A stretch of 14,101 nt of DNA from contig JAFWGD010000275.1 in the NCBI GenBank assembly GCA_017515355.1, positions 1 through 14,101 on the forward strand. The letters run 5' to 3'. The position numbers and the translations under genes are program-made. Of this stretch, positions 6,597-13,687 are shown piece by piece. Source of the stretch: Coriobacteriales bacterium (GTDB lineage: Bacteria; Actinomycetota; Coriobacteriia; Coriobacteriales; CADBOM01). The notes under the pieces were generated by a model. That model had not been told where the DNA came from. It did no database searches and was given only the letters and a program-made list of their open reading frames with translations. How positions within the stretch are numbered: the stretch's first letter is position 1; each line of letters starts with the position of its first letter.

Positions 6597-7937
6597 ATGT
6601 CCGAGCAGATCGGCATTCTCAATGGATATTCCTGCCTGGTTGGCGGCGCGTTGCCCAAGTGGGAGGGCAAGGCGATAATCCTCGTCGACCTCGATGCCTT
6701 CTTCGCATCGGTCGAGCAGCTCGATCATCCCGAATGGCGCGGCAAGCCGGTCATCGTCGGCGGCAGCTCCGATAAGCGAGGCGTTGTCTCCACGTGCTCC
6801 TACGAGGCGCGCAAGTTCGGCGTGCACTCCGCGATGCCCTCATGGCAGGCCGAGAGGCTCTGCCCCAACGCCATCTGGACGCATGGCAACTATCCGCGCT
6901 ACACCGAGATGTCGCGCAAGGTCATGGCGATCATCAACGATGAGACGCCCACGCTCCAACAGGTTTCGATCGACGAGGCGTTCGCGGATGTTACCCCTGG
7001 GCGCTTCCTAGGCGACCATCCTGTCGACATCGCACGCAGGATCAGGGCACGCGTTGCCGAGCTCGGCATCACCTGCTCCATCGGCCTCGGCACGTCGAAG
7101 TCGGTGGCCAAGATCGCCTCGGAGGCCAATAAGCCCGACGGCCTCACCGCGATATTCCCGGGCGAGGAGCGCGAGTTCCTGAATCCGCTGCCTGTGGGCA
7201 GCATCTCCGGCATAGGCGCACGTTCGCGCGAGAAGCTCGAGATGTACGGCATCAAGACGATCGGCGAGTTGGCCGATTGCGACGAACCGTTCCTGCGACT
7301 CATCTTCGGGTCGACTTGGGAGGTGATGCTCCATCGCGCGCGCGGCGAGGAGGATGGAGCCGTGCAGATCGCCAGGGAGACGAAGTCGGTCAGCAACGAG
7401 CAGACGTTCTCGAAGGATCTCACCGAGCGCGAGGAGATTCTCGCGGCGATCGACATGCTTGCTGCGAAGGTTGGGCGTAGACTGCGGCGCAAGGGGCTCA
7501 AGGGCCACACCGTCACGGTCAAAGTGAAGTATTCGCGTCAGGAGTCCCACACCGCGCAGCGCACGTTGGATTTCGAGCTCGATGACGAGCATGTCATGGT
7601 TCCGTACCTGCACGAGCTGGTCGACGAGGTGTGGGCGCCGGGGATATCGGTGCGGCTGCTAGGCGTTGGCGTCTCGGGATTCGAGGAGGATAGGGGGGAG
7701 CAGCTATCCCTCTTCGATGCGGTTTCCGACGATGGCGAGCTCGAGCTTGCGGAGGAGGGTTCCAAGGCTTCTCACGTCACCGATGGGATGCTCGCGCGCG
7801 CCACGGACAAGGTCAAGGATCGCTTTGGCGAGCAGGCGGTCATCTACGGCAGGGAGATCCGCTTCTCCGGGCGCGACACCGGTACGATCGCGCAGAACAA
7901 GTTCGAAGCCAGCCTCGGCACCGATGACGAGGACTGA
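6597..7937 (+). CDS. dinB: DNA polymerase IV (Y-family translesion polymerase)
   Basis: 446-residue Y-family polymerase for lesion bypass. Catalytic acidic residues are in LVDLDAFFASVEQ (Asp31, Asp33) and QQVSIDEAFADV (Asp126, Glu127); the FF of DAFFA occupies the steric-gate position. The helix-hairpin-helix region ISGIGARSREKLEMYGIKTIGELA lies around 203-226, followed by the little-finger domain. QLSLF (369-373) is a standard beta-clamp-binding motif, but about 73 residues follow it, including a segment LARATDKVKDRFGEQAVI seen in many DinB/UmuC tails. About 25 residues precede the usual beta-strand start. I chose ATG 6597 (AGGGGGT at 6581-6587, 9 nt spacing) over an in-frame TTG at 6576. 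A LexA-like site lies upstream. Confidence 0.95.
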   Translation: MSEQIGILNGYSCLVGGALPKWEGKAIILVDLDAFFASVEQLDHPEWRGKPVIVGGSSDKRGVVSTCSYEARKFGVHSAMPSWQAERLCPNAIWTHGNYPRYTEMSRKVMAIINDETPTLQQVSIDEAFADVTPGRFLGDHPVDIARRIRARVAELGITCSIGLGTSKSVAKIASEANKPDGLTAIFPGEEREFLNPLPVGSISGIGARSREKLEMYGIKTIGELADCDEPFLRLIFGSTWEVMLHRARGEEDGAVQIARETKSVSNEQTFSKDLTEREEILAAIDMLAAKVGRRLRRKGLKGHTVTVKVKYSRQESHTAQRTLDFELDDEHVMVPYLHELVDEVWAPGISVRLLGVGVSGFEEDRGEQLSLFDAVSDDGELELAEEGSKASHVTDGMLARATDKVKDRFGEQAVIYGREIRFSGRDTGTIAQNKFEASLGTDDED

Positions 7938-7965
7938 GCCAACGTAACGCAGCCATCAACAGCAA

Positions 7966-7999
7966 ACGACCCAACCCCATGGTCGCAGGGTTGGGTCGT
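7966..7999. terminator. Bidirectional terminator hairpin between dinB and the flavin-reductase gene
   Basis: ACGACCCAACCC (7966-7977) and GGGTTGGGTCGT (7988-7999) are exact 12-bp reverse complements around a 10-nt loop, between two converging genes. No real T-run follows on either strand, so it may act with Rho or as an RNA 3'-end stabiliser. A second small hairpin (CGTCGA 7997-8002 / TCGACG 8006-8011) shares three bases with the right arm. Confidence 0.75.
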
Positions 8000-8039
8000 C
8001 GAGATTCGACGGGCTGGCTCCTCAGGCCCTGAAGCGCTC

Positions 8040-8714
8040 CTAGTCGAGCTTGCCGGTTGCGCCCTCCATTCCGTGGCGCTCCTTGCTGTCTATGGCGAAG
8101 TCCTTGCTCGAGGAGAGCTCGAAGACGCTCTCGGCCGAGGTGTAGTCGGAGTATCCCATCCTGGCCAGCGGGCGAATCTTCTCCATGTCGATCTTGTCGT
8201 CTTCCATGATGTAGTCATCGTCGATATGGACTCCGACGACCTTGCCGATGATGACATCGGCGGTGCCTACGCGGCTCGTTCCGGGCAGGATGATCGTCTG
8301 CACGTATTTGCACTCCAGGTTGATCGGAGACTCGGCCACGCGGGGAACGTCTACCATCTCGCACGGGGCCTTGGTGAGTCCGGCCTTCTCGAACTCGTCC
8401 ACATCGGACGGGAAGGGGGCGGCGGTGATGTCCATTGCATCGCGCAGCGCGTAGGGCACGATGTTGTAGACGAACTCGCCGGTAGCCTCGATGTTCAGCG
8501 CCGTGTCCTTGCGCTCGCCATCGAGTTTGCGGTTGATCGAGACGAGAACGTATGGCGGGTCGAAGGTCAGGTTCGTGAACTGGCTGTAGGGTGCCAGGTT
8601 GGGCACTCCGTCGGCGTTGACGGTGCTGAGCCATCCGATGGGACGCGGAACCACGCAGGATTTGAAGGGCGCACGGGAAAGGCCGTGGTCGTTCTTATCG
8701 GTTTCGTAAAACAT
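8040..8714 (-). CDS. Flavin reductase-like (FMN-binding) protein
   Basis: 224-residue protein of the flavin-reductase-like split-barrel family, cytoplasmic, expected to bind FMN and reduce flavin or a small substrate. The family signature runs through PFKSCVVPRPIGWLSTV, GVPNLAPYSQFTNLTFDPP and VLVSINRKLDGERKDTALNI (about residues 17-75), followed by GEFVYNIV and a later VIIGKVVGVHIDD strand. The substrate is not readable. ATG 8714 has a near-perfect GGAGGT Shine-Dalgarno (complement of 8721-8726) at 6 nt. It has its own promoter with an overlapping palindrome, separated from the upstream padR-like gene by a terminator, so it is an independently regulated single-gene unit. Proteins of this family are often induced by quinone or redox stress through HxlR, PadR or MarR regulators; that link is inference here. 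Confidence 0.85.
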   Translation of the reverse strand: MFYETDKNDHGLSRAPFKSCVVPRPIGWLSTVNADGVPNLAPYSQFTNLTFDPPYVLVSINRKLDGERKDTALNIEATGEFVYNIVPYALRDAMDITAAPFPSDVDEFEKAGLTKAPCEMVDVPRVAESPINLECKYVQTIILPGTSRVGTADVIIGKVVGVHIDDDYIMEDDKIDMEKIRPLARMGYSDYTSAESVFELSSSKDFAIDSKERHGMEGATGKLD

Positions 8715-8751
8715 GAAGGCACCTCCGGGAAAGCAACGGTTGAACGTAACA

Positions 8752-8763
8752 TACTTGCAAGTA
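8752..8763. promoter_or_regulatory. Palindromic operator candidate at the flavin-reductase promoter
   Basis: TACTTGCAAGTA is a perfect 12-bp palindrome, flanked by ACA on the left and, after one extra A, TGT on the right, which extends the symmetry imperfectly. It touches the -10 box of the proposed promoter and covers the expected transcription start, the usual place for a repressor. Dimeric winged-helix regulators (HxlR, MarR, PadR) bind sites of this size. The cognate regulator is not known; the adjacent PadR-like protein is the obvious candidate. Confidence 0.65.
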
Positions 8764-8791
8764 ATGTAGAAGAACCGCTAGGAAAATTCAA
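8763..8791 (-). promoter_or_regulatory. Sigma-70-type promoter for the flavin-reductase gene
   Basis: On the - strand, TTGAAT (complement of 8786-8791) and TACATT (complement of 8763-8768) are separated by exactly 17 bp; each matches four of six consensus bases. The expected start near 8756 gives a leader of about 40 nt that contains the GGAGGT ribosome-binding site. Confidence 0.55.
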
Positions 8792-8822
8792 GGTCGCAGC
8801 ACATTTGGAACAATCGGAAGCG

Positions 8823-8837
8823 ATGCTCTCAGAGCAT
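8823..8837. repeat. 15-bp dyad ATGCTCT-C-AGAGCAT
   Basis: Perfect 7-bp arms around a single base, located about 30-45 bp upstream of the flavin-reductase -35 box and downstream of the padR-like terminator. The single-base centre disfavours an RNA hairpin with full pairing and suits a protein-binding site. It is unlike the TACTTGCAAGTA palindrome, so a second regulator would be implied if it is real. Confidence 0.4.
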
Positions 8838-8851
8838 GGTGCGACGCAACG

Positions 8852-8872
8852 AAAAGGGGCCGTAGCGGCCCC
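8852..8872 (-). terminator. Rho-independent terminator of the padR-like gene
   Basis: On the - strand GGGGCCG, CTA, CGGCCCC forms a perfect 7-bp GC stem with a 3-nt loop, followed directly by TTTT (complement of 8852-8855). It lies 34 bp after the stop codon of the PadR-like gene and should end the transcript that includes it. Confidence 0.85.
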
Positions 8873-8906
8873 TCGTTCTCCAAGCGATTCCCATGGAATC
8901 CAACGG

Positions 8907-9338
8907 CTAATGCAGGCAGAACGGAGTATCGGGAACATCGATGCCCAGCGCATCGCTGGCCGCCTTGCGCAGATCCTGGATGGTCTCGCAGTAGCATGCG
9001 AGGGAATCGATCCACCTGCGCAGGCAGATTCTGCCCTGCTCGGTCAGCTCGAACTCGCGCTTAGCTGCGCCGCTTTGCGGGGTATCCCAACTCGAGGTGA
9101 CCAGCCCGGCCTCCTCCATGCGCTTGAGAGTGCGGTAGATACCGGCTGCATCGGGCTTGTTGCCGCCGAACATCGGCGACTCTGCAGCTTTCTGCACGAT
9201 GATGTAGCCATGCATGGGTCTGTTCTCGGCGGCGAGGACAGTGAGAACGGTAGGCTGGGACATGCGGCTGAGGCTCTTTCCGAGCTCGGCGCATTCCTTC
9301 AGGTCGTTCTCGCTCTTAGGTTGGCATGCACTCCACAT
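8907..9338 (-). CDS. PadR-like winged-helix transcriptional regulator
   Basis: 143-residue DNA-binding regulator. The winged-helix signature is clear: QPTVLTVLAAENRPMHGYII (about 28-47), the recognition-helix region PDAAGIYRTLKRMEEAGLV (62-80) and the wing AAKREFELTEQG (91-102). A short C-terminal helix for dimerisation follows, which fits the small PadR subfamily. I chose ATG 9338 because AAGGAAG lies just upstream on this strand; an in-frame TTG at 9371 would add 11 residues. Six cysteines (5, 16, 105, 115, 117, 141) are many for this size and could allow thiol or metal sensing (inference). It starts 55 bp after asd with no clear terminator, so it may ride on the lysC-asd transcript. It lies directly upstream of the separately promoted flavin-reductase gene, its likely target. 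Confidence 0.8.
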   Translation of the reverse strand: MWSACQPKSENDLKECAELGKSLSRMSQPTVLTVLAAENRPMHGYIIVQKAAESPMFGGNKPDAAGIYRTLKRMEEAGLVTSSWDTPQSGAAKREFELTEQGRICLRRWIDSLACYCETIQDLRKAASDALGIDVPDTPFCLH

Positions 9339-9393
9339 ATGAGACTTCCTTATATGATCGGTTGTGCTCAAAGTTTACAACAAATGCCAAACG

Positions 9394-10416
9394 CTATCCA
9401 ATCAGCATCTCTGCAATCTGAACCGCGTTGAGCGCCGCGCCCTTGCGGATCTGGTCCATGACCAGCCACAGCGCGATCCCGTGCTCCACCGTGGGATCCT
9501 TGCGGATGCGGCCGACGTAGACGTCGTCGGTGTTGGCGAGCAGCCCCTGCATCGGGTAGACGTTGTTTGCGGGATCGTCCATGACCGCGACTCCCGGGGC
9601 ATTCTCCAGCACGCGCCTCGCATCCTCTGGGGAAACCTCGTTGGCGAATTCGATGTTGAGCGATTCCGCATGGCATCTGAGCACTGGGACGCGCACGCAC
9701 GTCGGCGCAACGTTGATGCTGCTGTCGCCCATGATCTTTTTGGTCTCGACGACCATCTTCCACTCTTCCTTGGTGTAGTCGTCATCGAGGAACTTGTCGA
9801 TGTGGGGGATGGTGTTGAACGCGATCTGATGCGCGAAGTGGTTGATCGTGAGCTCTTCGCCCGCCAGGAACTCGCGGGACTGCTCGTAGAGCTCGTCCAT
9901 CGCCTTTGCACCGGCGCCGGAGGCAGCCTGGTAGGTCGAGACTACTACGCGTTCGATCTTGCCTAGATCGTGGAGCGGCTTGAGCGCCACCACCATCTCG
10001 ATCGTCGAACAGTTGGGATTGGAGATTACGCCGGAGTGCCAGCCGATGTCCTGCGGATTGACCTCGGGAACAACCAGTGGAACGTCATCCTCCATGCGGA
10101 AGGCCGATGAGTTGTCGATCATGACCGCGCCTGCGCCGACGACATGTTGGCGCATCTCCTTCGATACGCTAGCGCCAGCGGAGAACAGCGCTATGTCGAT
10201 GCCCTCGAACGACTCGGGGGTCATCTCGATGACCTCGAGCTCGCCGCCTGCGAACGGGAGCTTCTTGCCCGCGCTTCTGTAGGAGGCCATCGCGACCACC
10301 TTGCAGGCGGGAAAGTTGCGCTGCTCGAGCACGTTGAGCATTTCGCGGCCTACCGCACCCGTTGCGCCGCAAACCGCGACGACCGGGTTCTTCGGCATCT
10401 GCTTGCTCCAGCCCAT
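9394..10416 (-). CDS. asd: Aspartate-semialdehyde dehydrogenase
   Basis: 340-residue enzyme that reduces aspartyl-4-phosphate to aspartate-4-semialdehyde with NADPH, feeding lysine/diaminopimelate, threonine and methionine synthesis. The nucleotide-binding loop GATGAVGREM is at 17-26. SNPNCSTIE carries the catalytic Cys136, TYQAASGAGA (161-170) lines the active site, and RCHAES holds the catalytic His (about 249). Length fits the family. It begins 3 bp after the lysC stop, so the two are translationally coupled. ATG 10416 is given here because of that junction; ATG 10398 (start MPKNPVVAVCGATG) has a GGAG 7 nt upstream and matches family N-termini better, so the true protein may be six residues shorter. 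Confidence 0.95.
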   Translation of the reverse strand: MGWSKQMPKNPVVAVCGATGAVGREMLNVLEQRNFPACKVVAMASYRSAGKKLPFAGGELEVIEMTPESFEGIDIALFSAGASVSKEMRQHVVGAGAVMIDNSSAFRMEDDVPLVVPEVNPQDIGWHSGVISNPNCSTIEMVVALKPLHDLGKIERVVVSTYQAASGAGAKAMDELYEQSREFLAGEELTINHFAHQIAFNTIPHIDKFLDDDYTKEEWKMVVETKKIMGDSSINVAPTCVRVPVLRCHAESLNIEFANEVSPEDARRVLENAPGVAVMDDPANNVYPMQGLLANTDDVYVGRIRKDPTVEHGIALWLVMDQIRKGAALNAVQIAEMLIG

Positions 10417-10419
10417 CTG

Positions 10420-10962
10420 CTACCTGCCCTTCTGCGCCTTGGCTTCGAGCTCCTCGCTCGAGAGCTGCGTCTCCTCGAAGAGACTGTCGGAGTCGAGGTC
10501 GAACGCCGTGTGCAGGCAGTTGACCGCGAGCTCCTTCTGCTCCCCATCGATGATCACGGAGATGCGGATGGGGGAGGTGGAGATCAGCGAGATGTTGATT
10601 TGGTTCTCTGCAAGGACCGAGAACATCTTGGCTGCAACGCCTGGGTGGCTCTTCATGCCAGCGCCCACTAGCGAGATCTTGGCGATTGACTCGTCTACGA
10701 CGTAGCTTCTTGCGCCCAGGTCCTTGACCATCGCGTCGAGGATCTCGGTCACCTTTGGCAAGTCCTTGCTCGGAGTGGTGAACGAGAGGTCGGTCAGCCC
10801 GTTCTCGGACTTGTTCTGTACGATCATGTCGACGTTCGCACCGATCTCAGAGACCTTCGAGAAGGTCATAGCGGCGATTCCCGGCTGATCGGGCACGCCA
10901 CGCAGCGTGACCTTTGCCTCGGAGTCGTCATAGGCGATTCCAGAGATTACTGCCGATTCCAT
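10420..10962 (-). CDS. lysC: Aspartate kinase beta subunit from an internal in-frame start in lysC
   Basis: Codon 246 of lysC is an ATG (complement of 10960-10962) preceded by AAGGAGG (complement of 10971-10977) with 8-nt spacing, a better ribosome-binding site than that of lysC itself. The product would be 180 residues, MESAVISGIAYDDSEAKVTL onward, consisting of the ACT domains only. In Corynebacterium and Bacillus, lysC makes such a beta subunit from an internal start at the equivalent point (Corynebacterium beta begins MEEAVLTGVATDKSEAKVTV), giving an alpha2beta2 feedback-controlled enzyme. Translation from this site here is inferred. Confidence 0.65.
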   Translation of the reverse strand: MESAVISGIAYDDSEAKVTLRGVPDQPGIAAMTFSKVSEIGANVDMIVQNKSENGLTDLSFTTPSKDLPKVTEILDAMVKDLGARSYVVDESIAKISLVGAGMKSHPGVAAKMFSVLAENQINISLISTSPIRISVIIDGEQKELAVNCLHTAFDLDSDSLFEETQLSSEELEAKAQKGR

Positions 10963-11697
10963 ATCCGATACCTCCTTGACCAAAGTGCCGGGCTCGTCGC
11001 TGAATGCCGAGCGGCAATGAATCACTACTCCGAAGTTGCGCGCGAATTCGACCGAGCGGGATTGCAGCACGCCCGCGCCGCTGTCGGCGAGCTCGAGCAT
11101 CTCCTCGTAGCTGATCTCGTCGATCTTGCGCGCCTTGGGATCGATGCGCGGGTCGGTTGTGTAGACGCCATCGACATCGGTGTAGATCTCGCAGACGTCC
11201 GCGCCCACCGCCGCCGCAACCGCCACCGCCGTGGTGTCGGATCCGCCGCGGCCGAGCGTCGTGATGTCTCCCTCCTTGGTGACTCCCTGGAAGCCCGCCA
11301 CGATGACGATGTTGCCCTCCCTTAGAGCCTCCTTTAGGCGGCTGGCATCGATCTGCTCGATGCGCGCCTTGGTGTATCCGCCGTCGGTGATGATGCCGGC
11401 CTGCGCGCCGGTGAACGATTTGGCGACATGGCCCTTCGCATCGATCGCCATAGCGAGGATCGACATCGAGATCTGCTCGCCGGCGGAGAGCAGCACGTCC
11501 ATCTCGCGGCTTGGCGGATTGTCCGTAACCTGATTGGCGATGGCTACGAGGTCGTCGGTCATCTTGCCCATGGCGGAGACGACGGCTATGACCTTGTCAC
11601 CTGCCTCGACCTGTCTGATGATCCTGTCGGCGACGTTCTTGATCCTATCGCCATTGGCGACCGAGGTCCCGCCGAACTTCATCACTATCAAAGACAT
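10420..11697 (-). CDS. lysC: Aspartate kinase (alpha subunit)
   Basis: 425-residue aspartokinase that phosphorylates L-aspartate in the first step of the aspartate pathway. The kinase domain starts with VMKFGGTSVANGDRI (5-19) and includes GFQGVTKEGDITTLGRGGSD and the TDVDGVYTTDPR segment. Two ACT regulatory domains (about 250-405) include KVTLRGVPDQPGIAA and SLVGAGMKSHPGVAAKMF, the site where lysine and/or threonine usually exert feedback control. A short acidic tail (LFEETQLSSEELEAKAQKGR) follows. ATG 11697 has an AAAGGG-type ribosome-binding site. The gene contains a strong internal start for a beta subunit (listed separately). It is followed by asd after 3 bp. The 86-bp gap upstream holds a small hairpin but no recognised lysine riboswitch. 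Confidence 0.96.
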   Translation of the reverse strand: MSLIVMKFGGTSVANGDRIKNVADRIIRQVEAGDKVIAVVSAMGKMTDDLVAIANQVTDNPPSREMDVLLSAGEQISMSILAMAIDAKGHVAKSFTGAQAGIITDGGYTKARIEQIDASRLKEALREGNIVIVAGFQGVTKEGDITTLGRGGSDTTAVAVAAAVGADVCEIYTDVDGVYTTDPRIDPKARKIDEISYEEMLELADSGAGVLQSRSVEFARNFGVVIHCRSAFSDEPGTLVKEVSDMESAVISGIAYDDSEAKVTLRGVPDQPGIAAMTFSKVSEIGANVDMIVQNKSENGLTDLSFTTPSKDLPKVTEILDAMVKDLGARSYVVDESIAKISLVGAGMKSHPGVAAKMFSVLAENQINISLISTSPIRISVIIDGEQKELAVNCLHTAFDLDSDSLFEETQLSSEELEAKAQKGR

Positions 11698-11727
11698 CTT
11701 TCACCCTTTAGAACATAACGAATTGCA

Positions 11728-11747
11728 GTTGAAAGCCTTCCTTCAAC
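11728..11747. repeat. Hairpin in the gap between the acyl-CoA synthetase gene and lysC
   Basis: On the - strand GTTGAAGG, AAGG, CTTTCAAC forms an 8-bp stem (one G-T) with a 4-nt loop, about 30 nt upstream of the lysC start. No T-run follows. The surrounding 86 bp (11698-11783) is AT-rich. It could be a weak terminator for the upstream gene or a leader structure for lysC; I could not fit a convincing promoter. Confidence 0.4.
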
Positions 11748-11783
11748 CCTTAAAACCATATGATAGCAAGCCACGCGTAAACT

Positions 11784-13547
11784 TTAGGTTAAAGAATGAC
11801 GCTCGGTCTCATAATCGCCATCCCTGATTACGCTGCGCCTGATCTTGCCGTTGACGGTCTTCGGAAGCTCGGCAACATAGTCGATGATGCGCGGGTACTT
11901 GTAGGGAGCGGTCTTCTCCTTGCACCACTTCTGCAGCTCTTTGGTCAGCTCCTCGGAGGGCTCGTAGCCCTTTGCGAGCACGATCGTCGCCTTCACCGCG
12001 GCGCCGCGCAAGGGGTCGGGCACTCCCGTAACCGCGCACTCGCTGACCGCATCGTGCTCATGCAGCACGCTCTCGATCTCGAAGGGGCCGATACGGTAGC
12101 CGCTCGACTTGATGACGTCGTCGTTGCGGCCTACGTACCAGAGGTAGCCATCCTCGTCCCTCCATGCGGTGTCTCCGGTGTGGTACCATCCATCGTGCAT
12201 GGCCTCGGCGGTGCGCTCGGGGTTGCGATAGTACTCCATCATCAGGCCTGGCGGGTTGCCCCAGCCGGGCTTCTGGATGAGCTCGATGCAGATCTCCCCA
12301 GTGACGCCCTTGGGACATTCCTTGCCCTCGGAGTCGAGGATCTTCACGCTGTAGAGAGGCTGCGGCTTGCCCATCGAGCCGGGCTTGGGAACCATTCCGT
12401 TGATGTTGCAGATCGTCAGCGGGGTCTCGGTCTGACCGAAGCCTTCGGTCAGGATGAGGCCGGTGTGCTCCTTCCATCTCTCGAAGAGGTCGGGGTTGAG
12501 GGCCTCGCCGGCAGTTGTCGTGTGGTATAGGCTGCTCAGGTCGTAGCTGTCGATGTCCTCGAGCATCATCATGCGGTACATCGTCGTCGGAGCGCACATC
12601 GTCGTCACATTGTACTTGCCGATGAGCGACAGGATCTCCGCGGCGTTGAAACGGTCGAAGTCGTACGTGAGCACGCACGCCTCCATGATCCACTGGCCGT
12701 AGAACTTGCCCCAGACCGCCTTTCCCCATCCGGTGTCGGCGATCGTGAAGTGCACGCCCCCGTCGCTGATCACGTCATGCCAGTGCTTGGCGGTGGGGAT
12801 GTGCGCGAGTGCATAGGCGTTGTCGTGCAGGACCATCTTCGGGTCTCCGGAGGTGCCGGAGGAGAAGTACATCAGCAGCGGCTCGACGGTCTTGGTCTCG
12901 ACGCGCTCGAACTCCGCGGAGGCCTCGCGAACCGCAGCGTTGAAGTCGATCCAGCCCTCGCGCTCGGCGTTGAGCTCGCAGATGTGATCCGGGCCGCTTA
13001 GGCGCTCGCCGTACTCTTCCTCTCCGATGTGCACACCGCCTCCGCCACCTGCGACGATGAACATCTTCTTGACGGTCGGGCACTCGGGGACGGTGTTGTC
13101 GACGACATCGGCGATCGTGCCGACATCGGTGCAGATGGTCGCCTCGATGCTCGCGCTGTCGAAGCGGTACTTCAGGTCGTGCTCCTTGAGCATGAAGGTA
13201 GCCGGAACCATGATGGCGCCGAGTTTTGCGAGTGCGAGCGCGGTGAACCAGAACTGATAGTGGCGCCTGAGGATGACCATCACCATGCTACCCTTGCCGA
13301 TTCCGTGGCTGGCGAGCACGTTGGCGACCTTGTTCGACCAGTGCGCCATGTCGCCGAAGGTGAAGAAATGCTCCTCGCCCTCGGGGTTGCACCAGACCAT
13401 CGCGGGGCGGTCCGGCTCGGCTGCGGCGATGTCGTCCACGATGTCGTAGCCGAAGTTGAAGCTCTCGGGGATGTTGAGATCGAAGTCGGTTAGTACACCG
13501 TCCTCGCCATAGGTTTCGATCACGTATCTCTCGTTGATTTTGCGCAT
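11784..13547 (-). CDS. AMP-forming acyl-CoA synthetase (medium-chain/ACSM type)
   Basis: 587-residue ANL-superfamily enzyme that activates a carboxylic acid with ATP to an acyl-adenylate and then an acyl-CoA. Motifs in order: ATP loop YFSSGTSGDPKMV (227-239); CAPTTMYRMM (318-327), typical of medium-chain/ACSM synthetases; TTAGEAL (344-350); EGFGQTET (368-375); WYHTGDTAWRDEDGYLWYVG (454-473) with the AMP-ribose Asp; the hinge/C-terminal GRNDDVIKSSGYRIGPFEIE; and the catalytic Lys568 in TVNGKIRR. A six-glycine-rich stretch (167-171) is a surface loop. ATG 13547 has only a weak AAGG about 13 nt upstream. The substrate cannot be fixed; short- or medium-chain or aromatic acids are likely. The adjacent XRE/cupin gene on the same strand may regulate it. 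lysC follows after 86 bp. Confidence 0.9.
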   Translation of the reverse strand: MRKINERYVIETYGEDGVLTDFDLNIPESFNFGYDIVDDIAAAEPDRPAMVWCNPEGEEHFFTFGDMAHWSNKVANVLASHGIGKGSMVMVILRRHYQFWFTALALAKLGAIMVPATFMLKEHDLKYRFDSASIEATICTDVGTIADVVDNTVPECPTVKKMFIVAGGGGGVHIGEEEYGERLSGPDHICELNAEREGWIDFNAAVREASAEFERVETKTVEPLLMYFSSGTSGDPKMVLHDNAYALAHIPTAKHWHDVISDGGVHFTIADTGWGKAVWGKFYGQWIMEACVLTYDFDRFNAAEILSLIGKYNVTTMCAPTTMYRMMMLEDIDSYDLSSLYHTTTAGEALNPDLFERWKEHTGLILTEGFGQTETPLTICNINGMVPKPGSMGKPQPLYSVKILDSEGKECPKGVTGEICIELIQKPGWGNPPGLMMEYYRNPERTAEAMHDGWYHTGDTAWRDEDGYLWYVGRNDDVIKSSGYRIGPFEIESVLHEHDAVSECAVTGVPDPLRGAAVKATIVLAKGYEPSEELTKELQKWCKEKTAPYKYPRIIDYVAELPKTVNGKIRRSVIRDGDYETERHSLT

Positions 13548-13687
13548 AGCTATACCACGCCTTTCATCATCGTCATCTTTTCGCAGATCCGCTTGGGCCG
13601 TGCGCCCGAGGGTTGCAGGGGAATTCTGTTGCGGCTTGGCTCGTCTAGAAGGCTGCGAGCCGTCCTCTTCGGACTCCAGAAATCCCC
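13548..13687 (-). promoter_or_regulatory. Gap between the XRE/cupin gene and the acyl-CoA synthetase gene
   Basis: 140 bp without a credible gene. It holds an inverted repeat GGCTCG (13638-13643) / CGAGCC (13656-13661) with a 12-nt loop, and a short GGGC (13595-13598) / GCCC (13604-13607) stem. Neither is followed by a T-run. A promoter for the synthetase gene may lie here, but no convincing -35/-10 pair was found. Confidence 0.3.

Noticed and set aside
8073..9431. 452-codon open frame on the + strand across the flavin-reductase and PadR-like genes
   Set aside because: It is antisense to two genes with clear family motifs and good ribosome-binding sites, and it spans their terminator and promoter. 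It has no family signature.
11698..11783. Lysine riboswitch upstream of lysC
   Set aside because: The gap is 86 bp, about half the size of the lysine aptamer, and shows a single short hairpin.
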